A stretch of DNA of 64,000 nt from Salinispora vitiensis (GCF_000378825.1 NZ_KB900388.1:4347901-4411900), one strand, 5' to 3'. Positions 19,810-28,280 are shown, numbered from the stretch's first letter. Notes: generated by a model from the letters alone, not told the origin. A program made the numbers and translations.

Positions 19810-20265
19810 TCAGGCCGAAGCGGTGCCGGTGGGGCGGGAGCGCAGTCCCGTGACGTAGTCGTCCGGTGCGCCCGCCTTCTCGGCGGCGTTGGCGATTTCC
19901 GAGAGGTACCACGAGGTCGGCAGGCCCCCCTCGTAACCGTCGAAGACGTAGATCCACGCGGTCACATCGCCGGTCAGGGCCGACACCCGCAGGTGGAGTT
20001 TCCGGTAGGTGCCGGAGGTTATGCCCTCGATCTCGTCGAGCTGGGCCGCGTCGTACGCGTGGATGTCGTAGAGCGCCACGAAGACGCGATCCCCCGGGGA
20101 CTCGACCACGGTGCTGACCGCGCCCTCCCAGCCGATCACGCCTTCGCCGGCGAAGGTGAGCCGCCAGCCTTCGAGCCAGCCGGTGCCCACCATCGGCGAA
20201 TGCGGACAGTAGGCGCGCATCCGGGCAGGGTCGAGGTTTGAGCCGTAGGCGGCGTAATGACGCAC
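19810..20265 (-). CDS. Gamma-glutamylcyclotransferase-like protein
   Basis: A 151-residue protein with the GGCT/AIG2-like fold. The diagnostic N-terminal YAAYGSNLDPARM loop is present, then VGTGWLEGWRLTFAG and the acidic DAAQLDEIEGITSGTYRK segment, which holds the likely catalytic Glu. The C-terminal part (VTAWIYVFDGYEGGLPTSWYLSEI) is also family-like. I start at GTG 20265 (MRHYAAYGSN), 7 bases after a TATCGT box on the minus strand. The frame is open upstream but without homology. It is divergent from lpdA. The substrate (gamma-glutamyl-amino acid or another) is not determinable. Confidence 0.85.
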   Translation of the reverse strand: MRHYAAYGSNLDPARMRAYCPHSPMVGTGWLEGWRLTFAGEGVIGWEGAVSTVVESPGDRVFVALYDIHAYDAAQLDEIEGITSGTYRKLHLRVSALTGDVTAWIYVFDGYEGGLPTSWYLSEIANAAEKAGAPDDYVTGLRSRPTGTASA

Positions 20266-20272
20266 AACGATG

Positions 20273-20278
20273 ACGATA
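20273..20278 (-). promoter_or_regulatory. -10 box for the GGCT-like gene
   Basis: TATCGT on the minus strand, 7 bases before the GTG at 20265, without a Shine-Dalgarno. It fits a leaderless start and supports the short form of the protein. Confidence 0.5.
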
Positions 20279-20371
20279 GCCCGGCCGGCGGGTGGGGGAG
20301 AATACGACGGTGCGTGTCGGATGCGTTCGGGAGAAGAAAAACACTGTGAGTATGGACAGGGAGTGAGCGCT

Positions 20372-21775
20372 GTGAGCCGGATCGTGATCATCGGCGGGGG
20401 GCCGGCCGGTTACGAGGCGGCGTTGGTCGCCGCCCAACTGGACGCCGATGTCACCGTGGTCGAGGCAGACGGTGCCGGCGGTGCCTGCGTGCTGTCCGAC
20501 TGCGTGCCGTCGAAGACCTTCATCGCCAGCTCGCAGCTGGTGACCGGGTATCGGGACACGGAGGAGTTCGGGGTCCACCCGGCCGGGCGGGCGGCGGTCA
20601 CCGTCGACGCCCCGGCGGTGCACGCACGGGTCAAGCGGCTCGCGCTCGCGCAGTCCGCCGACATTCACGCCAAGTTGGTCAAGGCCGGGGTGACGTTCGT
20701 GGCCGGCAGCGCCCGGCTCGGCGAGGACACGCTCGGTCACAACCACCGGGTGATCGTCACACCGGCGGACGGCGGCGCGGAGTACCGGATCGATGCCACC
20801 ACCGTCCTGATCGCCACCGGCGCGACCCCGCGCCAACTCCCCACCGCGCTCCCGGACGGTGAGCGCATCCTCACCTGGCGGCAGGTGTACGACCTGCCTG
20901 AGTTGCCCCGGCACCTGGTCGTGGTCGGCTCCGGCGTCACCGGCGCCGAGTTCGCCAGCGCCTACCTGGCGATGGGGATCGAGGTCACCCTCGTCTCCAG
21001 CCGGGACCGGGTGATGCCGCACGAGGACGCCGACGCGGCGATGGCGATCGAACGGGTGTTTCGCAGCCGGGGAATGAGCATCCTGAACAACTCCCGGGCC
21101 AACGCCGTCCGCCGGACCGCCGACGGCGTCGAGGTCGAGCTCTCCGACGGGCGCCGGGTGCACGGTTCACACGCGCTGATCGCGGTGGGCTCCATTCCCA
21201 ACACCACCGACCTGGGGCTGGCCGAGTACGGCGTCGGGCTGGCCGGGGGCGGGTACGTCGCGGTCGACCGGGTGTCCCGGACCAACGTGCCCGGCATCTA
21301 CGCCGCCGGGGACTGCACCGGGATGCTGCCGTTGGCCAGCGTGGCCGCGATGCAGGGCCGGATCGCGATGTGGCACGCGCTCGGCGAGGCGGTCCGGCCG
21401 CTGCGGCTGCGTACGGTCGCGGCGAACGTCTTCACCGATCCGGAGCTGGCCACGGTCGGCGTCTCCCAGGACGAGGTGGACGCGGGGAAGGTGCCGGCCC
21501 GGCAGGTCATGCTGCCGCTCGCCGGCAACGCCCGGGCGAAGATGGACGAGGTCCCCGACGGCTTCGTCAAACTCTTCTGCCGGCCCGCCAGCGGCCAGGT
21601 GATCGGTGGTGTGGTGGTCGCCCCGAAGGCCAGCGAGCTGATCCTGCCGATCACGATGGCGGTGGAGAACCATCTGACGGTCAACGAGCTGGCGCAGACC
21701 ATCACCATCTACCCCTCGCTCTCCGGCTCCGTCACCGAGGCCGCCCGGCAGTTGATGCTGCACGAGCCGGAGTGA
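20372..21775 (+). CDS. lpdA: NAD(P)H-quinone dehydrogenase LpdA-type flavoprotein
   Basis: A 467-residue FAD/NAD(P) disulfide-reductase-family protein close to mycobacterial LpdA (Rv3303c). The FAD site is IVIIGGGPAGYEAALVA (residues 3-19), the NAD(P) site VVVGSGVTGAEFASAY and the second FAD motif GIYAAGDCTGMLPLAS. The redox loop reads GGACVLSDCVPSKTF with both cysteines of a CX4C pair. The C-terminal region (TITIYPSLSGSVTEAARQLM) lacks the His-Pro of the His/Glu dyad of true lipoamide dehydrogenases. Quinone reduction is therefore more likely than a role in 2-oxoacid dehydrogenase complexes. I choose GTG 20372 (VSRIVII), 8 bases after GGGAG; GTG 20363 is an alternative. Confidence 0.87.
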   Translation: MSRIVIIGGGPAGYEAALVAAQLDADVTVVEADGAGGACVLSDCVPSKTFIASSQLVTGYRDTEEFGVHPAGRAAVTVDAPAVHARVKRLALAQSADIHAKLVKAGVTFVAGSARLGEDTLGHNHRVIVTPADGGAEYRIDATTVLIATGATPRQLPTALPDGERILTWRQVYDLPELPRHLVVVGSGVTGAEFASAYLAMGIEVTLVSSRDRVMPHEDADAAMAIERVFRSRGMSILNNSRANAVRRTADGVEVELSDGRRVHGSHALIAVGSIPNTTDLGLAEYGVGLAGGGYVAVDRVSRTNVPGIYAAGDCTGMLPLASVAAMQGRIAMWHALGEAVRPLRLRTVAANVFTDPELATVGVSQDEVDAGKVPARQVMLPLAGNARAKMDEVPDGFVKLFCRPASGQVIGGVVVAPKASELILPITMAVENHLTVNELAQTITIYPSLSGSVTEAARQLMLHEPE

Positions 21776-21860
21776 CGGGCCCGATCGCCCAACGGCAACC
21801 GGGCGTTCCAGTGGGTGTCTAGGCTGCCCGCTGGACCGTCACGGTGAACGGGCACGCCGG

Positions 21861-21909
21861 GGCATCCGGGCGGGCGGTCGTGCGGGCATCCGGGGGGGGC
21901 GGTCGTGCG
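21861..21909. repeat. Tandem repeat of about 25 bases, two copies
   Basis: Two adjacent copies beginning GGCATCCGGG and ending GGTCGTGCG, 24 and 25 bases long, differing only in the central G/C run. They are non-coding as far as can be seen. Confidence 0.7.
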
Positions 21910-22137
21910 TCGTCCTGCCGGGGCTAGGTGGTGCTGTGTCGCCCGCTGTCGAGTTGCCCTCATGGATGGGGCGCAGGAATACCCGCGCCCGCCTCGATCG
22001 ACATCTCGCTCTATTCCGGCTGATAGCACCTGCTCGCGGCGGCCCGAGTCGGGCCTTGGTGTCGGTCCCGCCGGTGGGGCAGCTCGACAGCGAACGTAAC
22101 GCTGGCATCCTAGCGGCCATCAGCATTGACGCCCATT

Positions 22138-22153
22138 AGCATCGATCGATGCT
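22138..22153. promoter_or_regulatory. Perfect 16-base palindrome
   Basis: AGCATCGATCGATGCT is its own reverse complement. It lies about 300 bases upstream of the thr leader peptide. It could be a protein-binding site; nothing else supports a role. Confidence 0.3.
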
Positions 22154-22435
22154 GCTTCGAAGTGCCCCTCCTCATTCGCGTCGCCGGCAATCCGTGCCCG
22201 CCGACGCGCCAACCTTTTCGGGGCATCGCCGGCCACCATCTCGGGGCGCCCCGGATCCGCAACATCAGCCGCTGTCCCTGGAGAATCGGCGACACCGTCG
22301 CGGCAGACGACCCGCTACCCGGAAAGGCTCATTGGGTGCCTTCCGCTCGTTCGCGGGCTCGACGGTGAGGGCGGCGGTGGGCCATCGCGACCGGAGGTGG
22401 GCCAAATTCGGGTGCGGGCTCGGTACTGCTCGCCG

Positions 22436-22441
22436 TAGCCT
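22436..22441 (+). promoter_or_regulatory. -10 box for the thr leader peptide
   Basis: TAGCCT followed by 6 bases and then the ATG of the leader peptide. The geometry predicts a leaderless transcript that begins at the leader peptide itself. Confidence 0.5.
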
Positions 22442-22447
22442 CGCCCC

Positions 22448-22501
22448 ATGCAGGCTGCGGTAAGGAACACGACGCCGGGGAACCCCGGCGTGCCGCACTG
22501 A
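22448..22501 (+). CDS. Threonine-containing leader peptide
   Basis: A 17-codon frame reading MQAAVRNTTPGNPGVPH then TGA. Two adjacent Thr codons (22469-22474) stand immediately before the first of two strong hairpins upstream of the threonyl-tRNA synthetase-like gene. Regulatory codons in tandem, a hairpin overlapping the 3' half of the peptide and a terminator-like hairpin 16 bases after its stop are the parts of ribosome-mediated attenuation. The ATG is 6 bases after TAGCCT, so translation would be leaderless. There is no protein-level evidence; the call rests on arrangement. Confidence 0.5.
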   Translation: MQAAVRNTTPGNPGVPH

Positions 22502-22544
22502 CTTTCTCCGTCAACAAGGCCCCGGGGCGAACCGCCCCGGGGCC
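22472..22544 (+). promoter_or_regulatory. Candidate transcription attenuator of the thrS-like gene
   Basis: Hairpin 1:2 is ACGCCGGGG-AA-CCCCGGCGT (22472-22491) inside the leader peptide frame. Hairpin 3:4 is a perfect 12-bp stem, GGCCCCGGGGCG with CGCCCCGGGGCC (22518-22529 and 22533-22544), loop AAC, followed by TCGTTGCGTT, and looks like a terminator. Segment 2 (CCCCGG, 22483-22488) can also pair with segment 3 (CCGGGG, 22522-22527), which would prevent the terminator. Stalling at the Thr codons would favour 2:3. The spacing is tight: only a ribosome stalled at the first Thr codon would leave segment 2 mostly free. Confidence 0.55.
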
Positions 22545-22601
22545 TCGTTGCGTTCCGGGTACCGATCGCTCCGAGCGCCGTACCCGAACCAGGAGCGCGA
22601 C

Positions 22602-23819
22602 ATGATCGACCACCGTAGGCTCGGCCGGGAGCTGGGCCTGTTCACCTCCGACCCGCTCGCCGGCGCGGGGCTGCCGCTCTGGCTGCCGGCCGGGGCGGCG
22701 GCCCGGCACGCCGTCGAGGAGTACCTCCGGGACCTGGAACGCCAGGCCGGCTACCAGCACGTCCTCACCCCGCCCCTCGGTCGGCGGGAACTCTTCGAAC
22801 GCTCCGGGCATCTCGGCCACTTCGCCGAGGAGATGTTCCCACCGATGCGGCTGTCGGCCGACGATGAGCTCCTGCTCCGCCCGGCGCTCTGCCCGCACCA
22901 CGCGTTGGTCTACCGGTGCCGGGGACGATCCTGGCGGGACCTGCCGCTGCGGATCGCCGAGCTGGGTGGCATGTACCGGGCCGAGCGCTCCGGTGTGCTG
23001 GGCGGGCTGGCCCGGGTACGGGCGATCTCGCTCAACGACGCCCACAACTTCTGCGCCCTGGAGCAGGTCGGGGCGGAGGTGGCGGAGATCCTTCGGCTGA
23101 TCCGCGCGGCGCACGCCGCCCTCGGCGTACGACCGGCGGGGTTCCGGCTGTCGCTGCGGGGCCCGGGTCAGCGCTACGTCGGCGCGGAGGACGACTGGGC
23201 GTTGGCCGAGGAGTTGCTCCGCGCCGCGCTCGACGGGGTGGAGTACACCGAGGATGTCGGTGCGGCGGCCTTCTACGGACCGAAGATTGATATTCAGGTG
23301 GCGGACGCCGCCGGCCGGGAGTGGACGCTCTCCACCGTCCAACTCGACTTCGACAAGCCGGAGCGGTTCGATCTGTCGTACGTCGACTCCGGTGGTGTCC
23401 GGCGCCGGCCGGTGCTGGTGCACCGCAGTCTCGTCGGGAGCATGGAGCGGCTGTTCAGCTACCTGATCGAGGTGCACGAGGGGGCGTTCCCCGTCTGGTA
23501 CGCGCCGGTTCAGCTGGTGGTCCTGCCGGTCGCGGCCGCGCAGGACGGCGCGGCTGACGAGTTCGTCGCCGCGGCGCGGGTGGCCGGACTGCGGGCCGAG
23601 GTGGACCGGGGAGGCTCGCTGGGCGGGCGGATCCGCGACGCGGCGCAGGCCCGGGTCCCGTACGCCGCGGTGGTCGGCCCGCGGGAGGCCGCCGCCGGAC
23701 GGGTGTCGCTGCGGCTGCGGGACGGCCAGCACCTGGCCCCGCTGCCCGCCGCCGAGGCCCTCGCGCTGGTTGCCCGGGTCGCCGCGACCCGCTCGCCGGA
23801 GCTTCTCCCGCCGAGCTGA
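22602..23819 (+). CDS. Short threonyl-tRNA synthetase-like protein without editing domain
   Basis: A 405-residue class II synthetase containing only the catalytic and anticodon-binding parts of ThrRS. The usual TGS and editing domains (about 240 residues) are absent. Motif 1 lies in YQHVLTPPLGRRELFERSGH; motif 2 in LRIAELGGMYRAERSG; motif 3 in HRSLVGSMERLFSYL. All three zinc ligands of ThrRS have counterparts: Cys in ALCPHH (about 97), His in NDAHNFC (about 148) and His in VHRS (about 273), so it should be able to activate threonine. The anticodon-binding domain begins FPVWYAPVQLVVLPV. A textbook AGGAG lies 7 bases before the ATG. The presumed attenuator lies directly upstream. Such paralogues may back up the main enzyme or resist ThrRS inhibitors; this is inference. 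Confidence 0.87.
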   Translation: MIDHRRLGRELGLFTSDPLAGAGLPLWLPAGAAARHAVEEYLRDLERQAGYQHVLTPPLGRRELFERSGHLGHFAEEMFPPMRLSADDELLLRPALCPHHALVYRCRGRSWRDLPLRIAELGGMYRAERSGVLGGLARVRAISLNDAHNFCALEQVGAEVAEILRLIRAAHAALGVRPAGFRLSLRGPGQRYVGAEDDWALAEELLRAALDGVEYTEDVGAAAFYGPKIDIQVADAAGREWTLSTVQLDFDKPERFDLSYVDSGGVRRRPVLVHRSLVGSMERLFSYLIEVHEGAFPVWYAPVQLVVLPVAAAQDGAADEFVAAARVAGLRAEVDRGGSLGGRIRDAAQARVPYAAVVGPREAAAGRVSLRLRDGQHLAPLPAAEALALVARVAATRSPELLPPS

Positions 23820-23841
23820 GCGGCACGCCGAGGACCGCCGG

Positions 23842-25860
23842 CTACGGAGCCGAGATCGGCTCGGACCCGGTCGGCTGGCCCTGGGTGAACTGAGAGCGGT
23901 GCAGGCCGGCGTACGGGCCATCGGCCGCGAGCAACTCGTCGTGGGTGCCCTGTTCGACGATGCGCCCGTCCACCATCATCAGGATCAGGTCGGCGTCGCG
24001 GATGGTGGAGAGCCGGTGTGCGATCACGAAGCTGGTGCGGTCGGAGCGCAGTGCCGCCATCGCCCGTTGGAGCAGCACCTCGGTCCGGGTGTCCACGGAG
24101 CTGGTGGCCTCGTCGAGGATCAGCAGCGACGGCTCGGCGAGGAAGGCGCGGGCGATGGTGATGAGCTGCCGTTCGCCAGCGCTGATGTTGCTCCCCTCCT
24201 CGTCGATCACGGTGTCGTAGCCATCGGGCAGGCTGCGTACGAAGCGGTCCACGAAGGTCGCCCGCGCCGCCGCCAGGATCTCCTCCTCGGTGGCGTCGGG
24301 TCGGCCGTAGGCGATGTTCTCCCGGATCGTGCCGGTGAACAGCCAGGTGTCCTGGAGCACCATGCCGATGCGGGAGCGCAGGTCGTCCCGGCGCAGCCCG
24401 GTGATGTCCACCCCGTCGAGGGTGATCCGACCCGCGTTCAGCTCGTAGAAGCGCAGCACCAGGTTGACCAGGGTGGTCTTGCCGGCCCCGGTCGGCCCGA
24501 CGATCGCCACCGTCTGCCCGGGCTCGGCGGTCAGCGACAGATCCTCGATCAACGGCTCGTCCGGCGTGTACCGGAAGGAGACGTGCTCGAACGCGACCCG
24601 CCCGCGGGGTGCGATCAGTTTGGCCGGGGCGGCCGGTTCCGGATCCTGCTCCTCGGCGTCGAGCACCGCGAAGACCCGCTCGGCGGAGGCGACCCCGGAC
24701 TGGAGCAGGTTCGTCATCGCGGCGAGCTGGGTGAGCGGCTGGGTGAACTGGCGGGAGTACTGGATGAAGGCCTGCACGTCACCGAGGGTCATCGTGCCCG
24801 AGGCCACCCGGAGCCCGCCGACCACGGCGATCGCCACATAGCTCAGGTTCCCGATGAACATCATCGCCGGCATGATGATTCCGGAGATGAACTGCGCCCC
24901 GAAGCTGGCCTGGAACAACTCCTCGTTCTTGGCCGCGAAGGAGGCTTGCACAGCCCGCTGCCGGCCGAAGACCTTGACCAGCTCGTGGCCGGTGAAGGCC
25001 TCCTCGATCTGGCCGTTGAGCTCCGCGGTGTGCGTCCACTGGGCGACGAACCGCGGCTGGGACCGCTTCGCGATCTGCTGGGTGACGAGCACCGACAGGG
25101 GCACCGCCACCAGTGCGATCAGCGCCAACAGCGGCGAGATCCAGAACATCATGGCGAGCACCCCGACCACGGTGAGTAGCGCGGTGAGCAGTTGGCTCAG
25201 GGTCTGCTGCAGGCTGGTCGAGATGTTGTCGATGTCGTTGGTGACCCGGCTGAGCAGCTCACCCCGGGGCTGTCGGTCGAAGTAGGGCAGGGGCAGCCGG
25301 TTCAGCTTGGCCGCCACCTCCTCGCGTAGCCGGTGCACCGTCCGCTGCACGATTCCGGTGAGTAGCCAACCCTGCCCCCAGATGAGCAGGGACGCCGCGA
25401 CGTAGAGGGCGAGCGCCAGCAGCAGCACCCGGGCCAGCGCGGCCGAGTCGATCCCGGCGCCGGGAACCACGCCCATCCGGGTGATGATGTCGGCGAAGCT
25501 GTCGTTGCCCGCCGCGCGCGCCGCCGCGGCGGCGGCCTCCGTCGTCGTGCCGGGTTCGAGTTGTCTCCCCAACACCCCGGCGAAGATCAGGTCGGTGGCG
25601 TGGCCGAGCACTCTCGGGCCGACCACGTTCAGGCCGACACCGAGCACCGTCAGGGCGATCACCCCGATCAGGGGGAGGCGGTGCGGGCGGAGCCGTCCGA
25701 GGAGGCGCCGAGCCGACGGCCCGAAGGACATCGACCGTTCGGCGGGCATGCCCGGCCCCGGCCAGGAGGGTCCGCTGCCGCGTTGGCCGCCGTTTGGTAG
25801 CCGCTGGGGCGTCGGCTCCTCGCCGGGTGGGTTCTTCTTCGGTACGGCCGGAGCACTCAC
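23842..25860 (-). CDS. ABC exporter half-transporter (catalytic-site subunit)
   Basis: A 672-residue type IV ABC exporter half, like mycobacterial Rv1272c/Rv1273c-type pairs. A Pro-rich cytoplasmic N terminus (about 50 residues) precedes six membrane helices. The ATPase has Walker A GPTGAGKTT (about 452), Walker B LLILDEATSSVD with the catalytic Glu (about 577) and His in VIAHRLST (about 610). Its signature is altered to ISAGERQ (about 557). With the partner gene this gives one intact and one degenerate ATP site. Its GTG overlaps the TGA of the upstream partner. The gene order matches multidrug or lipid exporters; the substrate is unknown. Confidence 0.9.
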   Translation of the reverse strand: MSAPAVPKKNPPGEEPTPQRLPNGGQRGSGPSWPGPGMPAERSMSFGPSARRLLGRLRPHRLPLIGVIALTVLGVGLNVVGPRVLGHATDLIFAGVLGRQLEPGTTTEAAAAAARAAGNDSFADIITRMGVVPGAGIDSAALARVLLLALALYVAASLLIWGQGWLLTGIVQRTVHRLREEVAAKLNRLPLPYFDRQPRGELLSRVTNDIDNISTSLQQTLSQLLTALLTVVGVLAMMFWISPLLALIALVAVPLSVLVTQQIAKRSQPRFVAQWTHTAELNGQIEEAFTGHELVKVFGRQRAVQASFAAKNEELFQASFGAQFISGIIMPAMMFIGNLSYVAIAVVGGLRVASGTMTLGDVQAFIQYSRQFTQPLTQLAAMTNLLQSGVASAERVFAVLDAEEQDPEPAAPAKLIAPRGRVAFEHVSFRYTPDEPLIEDLSLTAEPGQTVAIVGPTGAGKTTLVNLVLRFYELNAGRITLDGVDITGLRRDDLRSRIGMVLQDTWLFTGTIRENIAYGRPDATEEEILAAARATFVDRFVRSLPDGYDTVIDEEGSNISAGERQLITIARAFLAEPSLLILDEATSSVDTRTEVLLQRAMAALRSDRTSFVIAHRLSTIRDADLILMMVDGRIVEQGTHDELLAADGPYAGLHRSQFTQGQPTGSEPISAP

Positions 25861-27590
25861 GCCGTCACCCCCGTGCTCTGCTGAGATGCGACGATCTCCG
25901 CGTACGTGGGGCAGGCCGTCAGTAGCTCGGCGTGCCGGCCGATCCCCACGACGCCCCCGTCCTCCAGCACCACGATCCGGTCGGCGTCTGCCACAGTGGC
26001 GACCCGCTGCGCCACGACCACCACCGCCGCGTCGGCGGTGACCGGGCGCAGCGCCGCCCGTAGCCGCGCGTCGGTGCCGAGGTCAAGGGCGGAGAAGGAG
26101 TCGTCGAAGAGGTAGATCTCTGGTCGGCGCACCAGCGCCCGGGCGATGGCCAGCCGCTGCCGTTGCCCGCCGGAGAGGTTGGTGCCACCCTGCGCTACCG
26201 GCGCGTCCAGCCCGTCCGGCAGCGCCGCGACGAAGTCGCGGGCCTGCGCCACCTCCAGCGCCGCCCACAGCTCGGCCTCGGTCGCGTCCGGGTTGCCGTG
26301 CCGCAGGTTGCTGGCGATCGTGCCGGTGAACAGGTACGGGCGCTGGGGCACCAGGCCGATCCGCTGCCACAGCGCCTCCGGCGCGAGGTCGCGGACGTCG
26401 ACCCCGTCCACCAGCACCGCACCGGAGGTGGCGTCGATCAGTCGTGGGATCAGGGCGAGGAGGGTGCTCTTGCCGGCGCCGGTGCTGCCGATGATCGCGG
26501 TGGTCGTGCCCGGGGTCACCCGGAACGACACGTCCCGCAGCACCGGCTCGGCCGCGCCCGGGTACTGGAACCGCACCCGGCGCAGCTCCACCTCGGCGCG
26601 GCCCGGCGGTGTGGTGACCGGCTCCGGTGGGGGCGTGACCGAGGTCTTGGTCGCCAGCACCTCGCTGACCCGCTCGGCGCAGACGGCCGCTCTCGGCACC
26701 ATCATCAGCATGAACGTGGCCATCATGACCGCCATCAGGATCTGCATCAGGTACTGGAGGAAGGCGGTGAGGGAGCCGACCTCGATGGCGCCGGCGTCGA
26801 CCCGTCCGGCACCGAACCAGAGCACCGCGACGCTGGAGACGTTGAGGACCAGCATCACGATCGGGAAGATCAGTGCGGCCAGTCGGCCGGTCTGTAGGGC
26901 GGTCACGGTCAGGTCGGTGTTGGCGGTGGCGAAGCGCCGGGTCTCGTCCGGTTCCCGGACGAACGCCCGTACCACCCGGATGCCACTGATCTGCTCGCGG
27001 AGGACCCGGTTGACGGTGTCGATGCGGGTCTGCATGAGTCGGAATCCGGGCACCATCTTGCGGATCACCTGGCCCAGACCGAGCGCCAGGACGGGGACGC
27101 AGACCAGCAGCAGCCAGGAGAGCCCGAGGTCTTCGCGGAGCGCCATCACCACCCCGCCGACGCTCATGATCGGCGCGGCGACCAGCATCGTGCAGCTCAT
27201 CAGCACCAGCATCTGCACCTGCTGCACGTCGTTGGTGTTGCGAGTGATCAGCGATGGTGCGCCGAAGTGGGCGACCTCGCGAGCGGAGAAGGTGTTGACG
27301 TGGGCGAAGAGCGCCGCCCGGACATCCCGGCCGTACGCCATTGCGGTGCGGGCGCCGAGGTAGACGGCGGCGATCGAGCAGACGATCTGTACCAGGCTGA
27401 CGACGAGCATCCAGCCCCCGGTGCGGAGGATGAAGCCGGTGTCGCCGCGGGCCACCCCGAGGTCGATGATGTCGGCGTTGAGGCTCGGCAGGTACAGCGA
27501 GGCGATGGTGCCGACGAACTGGAGGGCGACCACGGCCGCCAGCGGGCGGTGGTAGGGGCGTAGGTAGGTGCGGAGCAGTTGGATCAGCAC
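25857..27590 (-). CDS. ABC exporter half-transporter (degenerate-site subunit)
   Basis: A 577-residue partner half-transporter and the first gene of the pair. Six membrane helices fill about residues 15-310. The ATPase has Walker A GSTGAGKST (about 365) and a canonical LSGGQRQR (about 472). However, the catalytic Glu after Walker B is replaced by Asp (IYLFDDSFSALD) and the switch His by Gln (VVVAQRVATV, about 527). These are the usual marks of the non-hydrolysing site in heterodimeric exporters. A GTG start has GGAG 7 bases upstream. It is translationally coupled to the downstream half. Confidence 0.9.
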   Translation of the reverse strand: MLIQLLRTYLRPYHRPLAAVVALQFVGTIASLYLPSLNADIIDLGVARGDTGFILRTGGWMLVVSLVQIVCSIAAVYLGARTAMAYGRDVRAALFAHVNTFSAREVAHFGAPSLITRNTNDVQQVQMLVLMSCTMLVAAPIMSVGGVVMALREDLGLSWLLLVCVPVLALGLGQVIRKMVPGFRLMQTRIDTVNRVLREQISGIRVVRAFVREPDETRRFATANTDLTVTALQTGRLAALIFPIVMLVLNVSSVAVLWFGAGRVDAGAIEVGSLTAFLQYLMQILMAVMMATFMLMMVPRAAVCAERVSEVLATKTSVTPPPEPVTTPPGRAEVELRRVRFQYPGAAEPVLRDVSFRVTPGTTTAIIGSTGAGKSTLLALIPRLIDATSGAVLVDGVDVRDLAPEALWQRIGLVPQRPYLFTGTIASNLRHGNPDATEAELWAALEVAQARDFVAALPDGLDAPVAQGGTNLSGGQRQRLAIARALVRRPEIYLFDDSFSALDLGTDARLRAALRPVTADAAVVVVAQRVATVADADRIVVLEDGGVVGIGRHAELLTACPTYAEIVASQQSTGVTA

Positions 27591-28280
27591 GCCGGCTCTC
27601 CGTGGGGTTCGCCTCGGTCGGCCCGGGTGGTCAGGATGGCCAGCGCACGAGTGGCGCGTCCTGGCGGGGGGTTTCCTTCACCCGGGCAGGTTAGTGGTCG
27701 GATCGTCAGGTGCCAACCGAAATGGCGACGGCGGTGGCGGAGCCAGCGGAACCGCCAAGCCGATCCTGTCGGTGGCAGACTGAGCTTATCTCAGCAACGT
27801 ATAAGGGTTGTTCGGTGCGACACGGGCAAAGGTGCTGGGCCGGGCGGCGGTGGAAACAGGCGGGATGTGGTTTCGGGGCAGGGCAGACTCGCCGGTTACG
27901 TGGTCGGCTTGCTCCGGGCAGGGTTGTGCTGGAGTGGGGCGGGGTTTCTGGCCTGTGGTCGGGCCGCCTGGTTCCGGCCGGTATGCGGTCAGGCAGCCCG
28001 CAACTGCCGCATCACCGGAACCAGGCCGGCACGCAGCAGATTCGCGCACGAACGTCACGGTCGTCACCGGCGATCTTCATCGGTGAATCGAGGCTCAGAG
28101 ATGGGCCGTCGCCACGGGATGTTGTCGCACTGCGCTGTCGCCACGCGCCGGGTTTATTCTCGCAATTGTGGCAGGTTATACTCCTACCAATCTCCGACGA
28201 CTTTAGTTGGGTGATTCGCGCAATTTGTGGAATGCGATTGGCTCGCTGCTGTCGGCCGGTCTTGGTAAGGGGGCAGTGAA
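27591..28280. other. Gene-poor region, lower GC at its right end
   Basis: About 690 bases between the exporter operon and the next plus-strand gene. Open frames on both strands have no recognisable motif, no Shine-Dalgarno and no consistent codon bias, so I call none. The last 150 bases are AT-richer than the surroundings and contain TATACT (28177-28182), a possible -10 box for the gene at 28281. The left end presumably holds the exporter promoter; TAACCT on the minus strand near 27690 is a candidate. Confidence 0.5.

Larger units (their letters stand above)
21776..22435. other. Long intergenic region upstream of the thr leader
   Basis: About 660 bases between lpdA and the thr leader with no supportable gene on either strand. 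It contains a tandem repeat (21861-21909) and a 16-base palindrome (22138-22153). Short open frames exist but have neither Shine-Dalgarno nor protein-like composition. Confidence 0.55.

Noticed and set aside
22329..23921. A 530-codon antisense frame over the thrS-like gene
   Set aside because: The plus strand encodes complete class II synthetase motifs with a perfect Shine-Dalgarno; the antisense translation is low-complexity and motif-free.
27710..28279. Several 90-210-codon frames on both strands of the gap between exporter and membrane protein gene
   Set aside because: They overlap each other, lack start signals and have shadow-like composition.
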